Positions 55,881 through 64,000 of a DNA stretch of 64,000 bases are shown piece after piece. The stretch covers positions 8,384,582 to 8,448,581 of the forward strand of contig OZ004583.1 of the NCBI GenBank assembly GCA_963924555.1, written 5' to 3'. The notes under the pieces are model-generated. The model saw only the letters and a program-made list of their open reading frames with translations, was not told the DNA's origin and searched no databases. The position numbers and the translations under genes are program-made. Position 1 is the first letter of the stretch. Every line of letters starts with the position of its first letter. Origin of the DNA: Crambe crambe (lineage: Eukaryota > Porifera > Demospongiae > Poecilosclerida > Crambeidae).

Positions 55881-56582
55881 TCACTCCTCTCCAACATTCT
55901 TTCTGGCTGGTTGGGCTTGGCTTTTTTCTTCTGGTGGTCCTTCCTGGCTTTCTTCTTCTGGTGGTCCTTCCTGGCTTTCTTCTTCTGGTGGTCCTTCCTG
56001 GCTTTCTTCTTCTGGTGGTCCTTCCTGGCTTTCTTCTTCTGGTGGTCCTTCCTGGCTTTCTTCTTCTGGTGGTCCTTCTGGCTTTCTTCTTCTGGTGGTC
56101 CTTCCTGGCTTTCTTCTTCTGGTGGTCCTTCCTGGCTTTCTTCTTCTGGTGGTCCTTCTGGCTTTCTTCTTCTGGTGGTCCTTCCTGGCTTTCTTCTTCT
56201 GGTGGTCCTTCCTGGCTTTCTTCTTCTTCTGGTGGTCCTTCATGGCTTTCTTCTTCTGGTGGTCCTTCTGGCTTTCTTCTTCTTCTGGTGGTCCTTCCTG
56301 GCTTTCTTCTTCTGGTGGTCCTTCCTGGCTTTCTTCTTCTGGTGGTCCTTCCTGGGTCACTTGGGGTTCTCTGCCTGCTGGTTGGGTCACTTCAGTGTCC
56401 TTAATATTGCCTTCCTCTGATTGGGCTTGGCCTTCTTCTCCTGGTGGTTCATTCTGCACTTCCTCGGGTGGTTTGGTGAGTACTTTCTCATCCTGACCTT
56501 CTCCAGCTGCTCTATCCAGGCCTCCAGCTGAAAGAAAACAGTAAAAAATGCACAAGACAAAAAATAAACCAAAGCTAATCAC
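55881..56582 (-). CDS. repeat protein with 27-bp units (EGPPEEESQ), possibly secreted
   Basis: A 233-codon frame from ATG 56582. Residues 1-20 (MISFGLFFVLCIFYCFLSAG) look like a signal peptide, but a strong polypyrimidine tract and CAG acceptor sit at about 56529, so these residues may instead be intron sequence read through. An acidic unique part follows (DTEVTQPAGREPQVTQ), then about sixteen 9-residue units. Single-base changes inside the array switch the reading from EGPPEEESQ to KDHQKKKAR to RTTRRRKPG and back to EGPPEEESQ, without a stop. After the array an alternative frame reads SDTEVTQPANES, matching the segment before the array, so the true downstream frame may differ and end in a GTACGT donor near 55818. 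No known domain. Moderate confidence that something here is translated. Confidence 0.5.
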   Translation of the reverse strand: MISFGLFFVLCIFYCFLSAGGLDRAAGEGQDEKVLTKPPEEVQNEPPGEEGQAQSEEGNIKDTEVTQPAGREPQVTQEGPPEEESQEGPPEEESQEGPPEEEESQKDHQKKKAMKDHQKKKKARKDHQKKKARKDHQKKKARRTTRRRKPGRTTRRRKPGRTTRRRKPEGPPEEESQEGPPEEESQEGPPEEESQEGPPEEESQEGPPEEESQEGPPEEKSQAQPARKNVGEE

Positions 56583-57240
56583 GGTTACAATTAAAATTTA
56601 CCATGCTTTTATTCCTTTCTCTAACAAGAGTTAGAAGGCCCATAGATGGCCACTACTATTTAGTTGCAAGCACTGGCAGTCCTATATTTGCGATAATAAC
56701 AACTTGAGCCATCCATATCTCTGTTGACCCCTTCTCCTTCCAATGGTCACTCAAGCAAGTATCTTTTGGTGAGTCAAACACCAGTTAACTACTACCTGTG
56801 ACTGTTTAGGTTGTTTTCTCTCCATTGCAGATTTTTAACAGTCCTTAAAGATGAAATTTTACCACTAAAGATGGAATATTCTGTGATTCTCTCAGGGAAA
56901 AAGTAGCACCAACTCAACTAAAGAGAGACATGCATATCTACCTTTTGTCAATACAATTCTTTGTACCTTTTGTCAATTCAATTCTTTTTATCATATTATG
57001 TCTTGAAAAACTTCCAGATTTGTTGTGAGCTTCAGCAAAGAAATGTTTTATTTGTGCATGACCCTTGTTTAGCTGCTGCTCAGTTCATAATGGCTTTACC
57101 TGGAAAAGTGACCTCTTAGGTTAATAGATGTTGTAATGTCCAATTGTGAGGTGGGCTGCATATACGCATGCGCATTCGTGTCCCACAATTTTTTTAGATT
57201 ATACACAGACAAACAAACAAGTCCAAGTCATGGCACTCCG
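56583..57240. other. spacer, nothing recognised
   Basis: AT-rich non-coding DNA upstream of the repeat ORF. No repeat or exon seen. Confidence 0.4.
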
Positions 57241-57339
57241 TCTAGAGAGGGGGGGGAGAGTCCTGTCACGCGAAATCCGGTCCCCCCCAAAAGCGGTCCC
57301 CCCAGACCAAAAGTAGCTGCCAAAATCAGTCCCCCGGAC

Positions 57340-57535
57340 CAAAATTGACTGCCAAATACAGTCCCCCCAAGCAAATTATGGTCCCCCTCCTGGACCACCT
57401 GGACCAAAATTGGCTGCCAAATACAGTCCCCCCAAAGCAAATTATGGTCCCCCTCCTGGACCTCCCGGACCAAAATTGGCTGCCAAATACAGTCCCCCCA
57501 AGCAAATTATCCTGTCATGGCAAAAATGGTCCCCC
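57340..57535. repeat. three 66-bp tandem units inside the Ulp1-PHD element
   Basis: Units starting CAAAATTG(A/G)CTGCCAAATACA at 57340, 57406 and 57471; the third is shortened. Rich in GGTCCCCC. Confidence 0.8.
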
Positions 57536-57673
57536 CAAAATTGGTCCCTGGACAAATTTTGGCAGCCAAAATCAATCCCCAGGATCAATTCTGACTGCTT
57601 TCTAAAGGGGACCAATTTTTGCTGCCAATTATTAGTCCCCCAATACTGTTGAAAATGTTAATGTCAAGAAAAG

Positions 57674-59511
57674 TTATTTACAATTACAACATAGCCATGA
57701 CTTCTTAGAATCAAATGCCTTCTTTGGTATATTTTTATAACAAGAAACATGAAACCATTGTTTACAGTTGGTGCATTCTATCATAAATTTTCCCATCTCA
57801 GGCATCCTGCACGAGCAATGGACAGCAACTTCTTGTACAGCCTTTATCATACTTTGCCTTATTCTTCATTTATGCAGGGTTGGGAAGAGTGTCATATTTT
57901 TATTTTCCAAGCATTTAAACAAATGACTCCTCATTTTCTTTTGGTCAAAACAAAAATTCTGAGACATACATTTCCCCAAAAACTAGAGCTGTAGCATATG
58001 CTATAGCGAAGAGGCCACAATCAGATGATCTAGATTGAAGCTGAACATCGATAAAATGAAGAATAATTGAAGAATGTGGTGTTATAAGAATAGAAGCAAT
58101 TTGTTGTTGCAATTCATCACATGCAGCACTATCATAAATATTGACAACAGGATGATCAGTGCCTATAGTTGAAATAGTGACCCGATGACCAGCTCCAGTA
58201 TTAAGAATTTGAATAAATTCACCACGTTGAACTTCAAAAATAAGAGTCATGCCGAGTGAAACTTTCTGCAAACCTTGAAATGGGCAGACTTTTTTAAGCA
58301 AAATCTGGGCAGCATCAACTATGTTGTCATTAAGCCAACCTGTTTCACTTTGTAATACTTTCTTGTCAAATTTTCTCAAGCCTAATTCTGGAATCCACAT
58401 ATATCTATTAGATATCCTTGCTCGATTTGATTTCCTTCTTTTAGAAAAAGCTGATTTAATTGAAGAGGTGATGTTGGAGATAACTGAACAGGAAGCAATT
58501 TAGAAGACGGTGGAGGCAAATGAGTGGGAGGTGACACAGTACCTAAAGATGGTGAAAGTAAATTAACTGGAGAAGGCGAGTGAACTGGAGAAGGTAGCAT
58601 TTCCAACTCAAGAGGGAAGAAATCTGTATAGAGCTCTCGTTTTGGTTTTGGAGTGCTTGTAAAAATCCCTTTATCTACTGCAGGTTCATAGTCGGAAGTA
58701 GTGCTTTGGGAGGTGGTGAAGGAGGGAAAATCAGTGCTGGCATGGATTTAGCAGAAGCAATTTGGCTACATACAGTAACATAGGAAGATGATTTTGAATG
58801 AGGGGGCCCCACCTAAGTTTTAGTTAAGACCACGCCTATTTCACTGGGAGGGGGGGAGGGTGCGGGGGGGGGGGGGGGGGGGGGGTGGCACTACCGACTA
58901 GGTTTTAGAAAAAATCAAACTCCAAACTATTCGACATTCAGTCCTAGTACTTTATAATTTGACGAAGGGAGCGTTCTACTGTGGTAGCTATAGCAATAGC
59001 TGAACATAGGGAGGCCCCCTTGTTCCTACGCCAGTGATATACGTACCGTGAGCTTTACTCCATTGAATAGGGCTTCAGCACTTGATGAGAGTGGAGAAAA
59101 TTGTAAAGAATCTTCCTCAGAAGAAATAGTCAACTGTTATAATAAGATCATAACAATGCAAGCACACACACCCACACCCATACACACCTGATTTCCACTA
59201 AGGATTTCTGGACTTGACAAGAGTTCTCCATAAATTAAAAAAACAACAACAAACCACCAAACAACTGAACCCTGATTCTATATGCTTACCAGGGGGCTAA
59301 ATGTTCTGTTTCTCAAAGAACGTTAGCATGGCTGGTGATATAGGTATCTACTATCTCAAGCTGATTTACTACTGGCTGTATGGCTAGCAATAGACTCTAG
59401 TTAGTAGTTAGAACATTACCTGGAGGGTAAATAGCATTCTGAAGGTATTGCACCGCATCCCTCACCAATACAGCTTCTCTATCTTCTTCAGTCTCAGAGC
59501 ATGAATCCATG
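57674..59511 (-). pseudogene. Ulp1/C48-like cysteine protease with C-terminal PHD finger, broken
   Basis: Putative exon 1 starts at 59511 (MDSCSETEEDREAVLVRDAV, donor near 59418), with another exon near 59140-59036 (LTISSEEDSLQFSPLSSSAE). A Pro/Ser-rich part lies at 58606-58500, and the protease core at about 58460-57945. The core has KRRKSNRARISNRY (basic), GWLNDNIVDAAQILL, GHRVTISTIG (catalytic His region), NIYDSA (Asp) and SRSSDCGLFAIAYA (Gln/Cys box, here with Ser before SDCG), the order expected for Ulp1-type peptidases. A frame change follows VSEFLF, then KMRSHLFKCLENKN, an in-frame TGA near 57866, and a PHD-like finger: HCSCRMPEMGKFMIEC, CKQWFHVSC, WLCCNCK to the stop at 57674. Ulp1-like genes are common cargo of invertebrate DNA transposons. 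At least two lesions make it non-functional as read. Confidence 0.65.
58800..59035. mobile_element. MITE-like insertion with 22-base G tract
   Basis: GGGGGCCCCACCTAAG near 58803 and GGGAGGCCCCCTTG near 59010 bound a segment not present in the protein reading. It contains a G run at 58864-58885. Ends are only roughly inverted, so the call is tentative. Confidence 0.4.
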
Positions 59512-59704
59512 ACACAGCCAGACACCAAAAATGACAGAGAACTAGCCGAGTACGCTGTATGCGCAAAGCTATTGTGCACGGTTGCGCAAGGGGACCAATT
59601 TTTGCAAGGGGGGACTGATTTTGGCAGCTACTTTTGGTCCGGGGGGACCGCTTTTGGTGGGGGACCGGATTTTGCGTGACAGTCCCACAATACGCATGCC
59701 CAGT

Positions 59705-59766
59705 GAAAGTTCCGTTCCGTGAAATAGGGTCCCGGAACCGTTCCGTTCCGTTCCGTTCCGTTCCGT
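59705..59766. repeat. (GTTCC)n pentanucleotide repeat
   Basis: Short run of CCGTT units, partly degenerate, beside the right end of the Ulp1-PHD element. Confidence 0.8.
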
Positions 59767-60036
59767 AGAATAGTGAGGCCCCACTATTGCGGTTATAATT
59801 TCCGAGTTGATCTACTAATTTCATGCGATAAAAGGCATCATATAAACAGTTCAAAACATTACCATGCCGAAACTCGCTCACAAAGACATTGCATAGCAAC
59901 CCGGATGTGTCGCGAGGATTTAGCGCTAATGGGCGCACGTGAGCTGTTTGCTATGCTGCTATAGCGCGCGCTGCTTACTACACCGGCACGCCCCTTGAAA
60001 TCAAAAATTTATGCTAAAGCTGCAAATCGTCAAGTC

Positions 60037-63000
60037 ATGGAGAAGCAGATGCTCAGTGTAGTGCTTCTGAATTTGATACTGGCAGAAGCAGGTAGCTACA
60101 TAACATATTATTCAAAAGCATGTATATTATGATTTGATGGACAGGCATCATTAGGTTCAATGGGAGCAATATTCTGTGTCCTGGTGAAGAAGTAGTCTAT
60201 GTCTGCACTGTTGGTTCTGATGGCTTAATTTGGGACTTATCTGTTCCAAATGGAGAGGAGATAGATATCATTATTGACCATGAATTGGATCCAGTGGGAA
60301 CAGTCTACAATATAGAACTACTATCATCCTTTCCAGTTAGTGCTGAGTTCACCTCCATGAATACCACCACAATCATCTCAACACTTCACATAACAGTGGC
60401 ACTCCAACTCAATGGAACCAGAATCACATGTAACAGAGATGATATAGTCACACTCGATATCACCTGTAAGTAAAATCATGATAGCTATAGCTATCAGCTA
60501 GTGATTAGATATGGTTCATGTGTAAGCTGTACTGACTCAATATAGCTAGCTATCTAGCAAAGTTGAGCAGTGTATTGTAATCCTAGACCCTCATTCATAT
60601 CTTTCGAGTCTGAGTTTGCTGCCTATAGAAGAAGTGAATGAGAGTGTGCAGTCCTTCATCGCAACATGGAGTTCAATGCATCCAGAGAGAGTGGACAGTT
60701 ACTCCATTATAGTGTCTCCTCCCCCACCATCAGGCAGTGGAGACTTCACTACCTTCAACTCCTCAGCAACTTTTCAACTGAGAAATAACACACTTTACAA
60801 CATCACCATCACTACCTCTTACTGTCATGGAATATCACAAGACGATATATCATCACATTTCTCAATTGGTAGCTAGTAGCTAACAGCTAGCTATTTTATT
60901 TTGTGATTTGAATGATTTGCACAGGTCACTGCCCATTGCTTGGTCCCCTAAATGTTTCTTCAGACTATTCTTACTCCTTGACGACACAAAGAGAAACTCT
61001 AGTCCTTCAGTGTAGTAACAGTGGAGATGAGGTTATAGTGGAGTGTGGAATAAATGGACGATGGACCTCAAGTCTTGATGAGAACATTTGTGGCAATTCC
61101 ATTGAAGGTAATGCAATAAAAGTGACGATGTCACTTTTAATAATAATTTTCCCCTTCATTAAGAATGTGACCCTCTCATACTTCTCACAATTCGTCAATT
61201 GAGGAACATTTCCAGCACAAGTGAAGGGGCTAGTGTGACCTTCCAGTGTGACGAGGGGTATTTCCCCACTAATAAGACAACTGTCACCTGTACTAATGGG
61301 AATTGGACACCACTCCCTCAGTGTAATCGTACAGACAACATCACAACTACTCCAAATACAAGTATATAAATAAACTTCATCTAGGCTATAGCTATAATAA
61401 TTATTTCCTTCATAGTTATAGCTCCAGGCCATAGAGTTTTGATCATCAGTACAGTTTCTGCATTATTGGTTGTACTTCCTGCCTTCACCATAATATTATG
61501 TGTGATATGTTTGAAGTATGGGCATAAGCATTGCAGCAGTAAATCAGGTATATTGTGTGTAGAAATCATAACTAAAAATCATAACAACATGAGCCTATTT
61601 TCTAGTCCAGAGATATGAAAGCTCAAATGTGAGGTATGAAGGGAAACATTTAGCTAACTGAAACTAGTTAATAATGTATGATATCTCCAGATTTCAGCAA
61701 ACGTCTTTTGTCCAGACTCCTGAGTTCCAGGTCAGCCAAATTAATTCACACTTAACTTGGATTTACCCTCCCAACAGGACCCAGTGTCGTATCACACTCT
61801 TGTGCACAATAATGGCAACCCATCAAAATATGATGAGGTCTCATTGGACAGAGATTCTTATCACCGCACAATACATCAGATCAGTAACACATGCAATGTC
61901 AATCAGGTATAGTTTAGATGTAATAAAAAGTTTATTATTACATGTACAGTTGATATGTATGGCTCTCTACAATTGATATAATAGGAGAGTGAATACAGTT
62001 ATGTTAACCCTATGACACTACAAAAGACAACAAGTATAAAGGTTTGTAATAATAATTATAATAGCTATAGCTGCAGTGGAACCTTCAAATGATGGAAATA
62101 CTTACAACCCAGCCTCTTGTTGTTTATGAGAGGTCATTTTGGGAGGTTATTTTCTAGATTGTCCTTTAGAGTGTGGAGGTTCTACTGTATACATACTTGA
62201 TATAATAATAAGCCTGTACTTAACTTGATCCAATGTCCAGCATGATCGTGGATATGGTCTTCTGGACACATCTAGCACAAGAAATACAGAAGCACTAAAC
62301 TCTGCTAGTACTGATGCTGGAGTTGCAGTGTTGACTGGTTGCTATTCTATTGACCCACAAACAGTTATGCACTCTGGAGAAATCAATCCTGGCCCTCAAG
62401 GTAATTCCCAAACTCCCCCAAAAACATAACAAGAGAGTTCAGAAAAGCCCATACCATATACTGTACCTCCGATGGAGTTAATTACCACAGCATTTCATCC
62501 TCTCACGTTATAGCTATAGCAGTCTCAGTGTTAGCTATGAAATTAAAGATCCTCAGAAATCGCCATGTGTAATAGCTATAATTATACTGGTGTAAATCCT
62601 TTCAGCCAGCTAAGATGCTGCCAGATACATCAGGGTGCAGTTAGCTTACATATGATATTTATGCATACAGATGTAGTCTATAGTAAACGAAAAAGTCTTA
62701 TTTCTCATAACTGCAATGATTAAGTTGACATAGCCAACATAATACTGCTAGTTTTCATTACTGATTACCATCTCTATAGCAAAATTATTGTAACCAAATA
62801 GTTAATAGTTGTGTATACAGGCCTGTTATCGGTTGTTAATTTACTCCCAACTTTCCAGGTACTATACCTGTTATGGATTCGGTCACAATAAACTTTCAAG
62901 ACGACTCATCTCTGATGCCACCAGATGATAATAGTAGGGGTCAACCCATTCAGTATACTACAGGGACACCATCTCAGTATATCTCTAACCCCCCTCATGG

Positions 63001-63259
63001 TCATGATGGCAATGAACATTTGCAAGAGACTGGTGTGGTTCCTTTATGCACTGCCACTACTGATAAGAGTGATAGTTGTCATGTGAATCAAGATGCTGAT
63101 GAGTTACCTGTTCCTCCAGACATACTGTCATTCAGCAAGGGATCCCTTCTCCATCCTGTACCTCCAAAGCCTGCACCAAAGCCAGCACCAAAGCCTGCAC
63201 CAAAGCCAGAACCTTGTCATCTTAAAATACTTGTTACAACTGAACAACAACAACAATAA
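60037..63259 (+). CDS. receptor J: Ig-FN3-sushi-sushi-TM receptor with long multi-exon ITIM-rich tail
   Basis: Twelve exons join in frame: signal peptide 60037-60091 (MEKQMLSVVLLNLILAEAG), Ig-like 60145-60465, FN3-like 60587-60868, sushi-like 60925-61107, sushi 61164-61361, TM 61416-61547, then tail exons 61606-61633, 61691-61730, 61778-61906, 61985-62041, 62241-62400 and 62859-63259. The ectodomain is closely related to G and H. The TM exon is unrelated (VLIISTVSALLVVLPAFTII, then KYGHKHCSSKS). The tail has VSYHTL, SKYDEV and SEYSYV (all fit the ITIM consensus), YVNP (Grb2-SH2-type YxN), and PPKPAPKPAPKPAPKPEP (SH3-ligand-like), ending in a short Gln run. This is the only receptor on the plus strand. 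All exons are open with GT-AG introns. The tail predicts phosphotyrosine signalling; ligand unknown. Confidence 0.75.
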
Positions 63260-63325
63260 TAACAATAATAACAACAACAACAACAACAACAGCAACAACA
63301 ACAACAACAACAATAATAACAACAT
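63243..63325. repeat. (CAA)n microsatellite overlapping the 3' end of receptor J
   Basis: CAA repeats interrupted by TAA. The first TAA terminates receptor J after four Gln, so repeat length changes could alter its C-terminus. Confidence 0.9.
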
Positions 63326-64000
63326 TGCCTTAATTAAGGTGAAAAGTGAAAAGCACTTAAGTGCTACCCCTCAGTGCACAATACCTTATTTATTTTCATA
63401 CAGCATTAACGGCTTGGTTTTTATACCATTAGCTAGCTGTGTAGAGGGTGATTAGTAACTTTTCATGTATTAGCTAATAGCTACCACAAAAATAAAAAGA
63501 GAGCTACCAGTGCATGTTTATGTTAACATTAGTATCAGTATGATCTCTGTGTCTGCAGATACAGATCACTGATGACAGTCCACATTAATTTTGGCATGTG
63601 CCACACCCCCACAAACGCATGTGCACTAGCAAGTCTGATAAATCAATGCTTGTTGCTTCTCGTGTTGCTTCTCTTCAGTCAAAATGGCTTCCATCTAAAG
63701 AGCATCTTCTAGTACAGCTCTGCATGTGGACTATACATCGAATTAGTAAGGTAAGTCAGGGTAATCCATTTACGCACAGGTTTTTCTGGTAATCACTATA
63801 TGAAGAAACCAGTAGCAAATCTTTTAATCCACTGAAGATCATACGCAAGGAAAAACCACACTGAAATGTTCTGTGCAGCAGGCAACTTCTAAGCTAGGAC
63901 ATGATTCTCCTCTCTACCTGGCAACTGATTTTCTTCCAGGCAAAAGAGTCCTCATTATACTAAGACAAAGATAAAGACACTAATTAAGGAACTGGCAAAA
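63326..64000. other. 3' flank of receptor J
   Basis: No convincing exon. A short frame at 63598-63792 contains a GTAAGT-like donor (63751) and could be an exon of a gene continuing beyond the window, but nothing is recognisable. Confidence 0.35.

Larger units (their letters stand above)
57265..59680. mobile_element. 2.4-kb element with inverted ends carrying a Ulp1-PHD gene
   Basis: 57265-57335 (GTCACGCGAAATCCGGTCCC and on) is inverted at about 59605-59680, including AAAAGCGGTCC and AAAAGTAGCTGCCAAAATCAG. The left end is followed by a 66-bp tandem repeat. The gene inside is on the minus strand. Superfamily not determined; no target duplication fixed. Confidence 0.65.

Noticed and set aside
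55825..56496. Plus-strand ORFs rich in Leu/Phe/Trp across the 27-bp repeat
   Set aside because: All three plus frames are open only because the repeat lacks stops. The minus strand has the better unique flanks.
59462..59938. 158-codon minus-strand ORF with repeated ERNGTE
   Set aside because: It runs through the pentanucleotide repeat and the element's inverted end; only the first exon of the Ulp1-like gene near 59511 is credible there, in another frame.
63128..63325. Poly-Leu ORF on the minus strand
   Set aside because: Antisense of the (CAA)n microsatellite.
1..64000. tRNA and rRNA genes
   Set aside because: I scanned for tRNA A/B-box pairs and conserved rRNA strings and saw none that I could support. 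A covariance-model scan would be needed to exclude tRNAs.

Overview
The window is eukaryotic: genes are split by short GT-AG introns (about 40 to several hundred bases), intergenic DNA is AT-rich and full of AGCTAGCT-like strings, and transposons and palindromic MITEs are dense. Multi-copy Ig/FN3/sushi membrane receptors, a Rab32-like gene and the transposon families suggest an early-branching animal. The base composition and compact introns look most like a demosponge of the Amphimedon type; that assignment is a pattern judgement and was not tested by a search.

Layout: 1-6.3 kb holds two transposase remnants (a MULE-like one with a SWIM finger and a P-element/THAP9-like one) plus inverted-repeat elements. 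6.9-10.7 kb is a nest of palindromic MITEs, a duplicated promoter-like segment and a 231-bp tandem duplication. 11.1-13.2 kb is a Rab32-like gene without its P-loop exon and with a one-base frameshift. 13.8-35.1 kb, almost all on the minus strand, is a tandem receptor cluster. Genes A-D have signal peptide, Ig-like, FN3-like, linker, TM and tyrosine tail. Genes E-H have signal peptide, Ig-like, FN3-like, two sushi domains, TM and tyrosine tail. 36.4-37.3 kb is a dead copy (K') of a two-Ig receptor. 37.3-47.9 kb is mostly mobile DNA: a pogo-type element with inverted repeats of about 1 kb, and a broken multi-copy ORF with a CXC domain. 47.9-51.0 kb repeats the receptor block (dead fragment I, intact two-Ig gene K). 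51.5-56.6 kb carries two coding-like minisatellites. 57.3-59.7 kb is an element with a Ulp1-like protease and a PHD finger. 60.0-63.3 kb is receptor J on the plus strand, with a long cytoplasmic tail.

The main discovery candidate is the receptor family: at least eleven related or co-clustered loci (plus one two-Ig pseudogene), about half intact and half broken. They share a phase-1 exon-shuffling architecture and tails with ITIM/ITSM-like or other YxxV/L tyrosine motifs; gene J and the broken gene A have very extended multi-exon tails. The arrangement resembles known allorecognition or innate-immune receptor complexes, but that function is inference. A second theme is that three different mobile elements here each end in a PHD finger.
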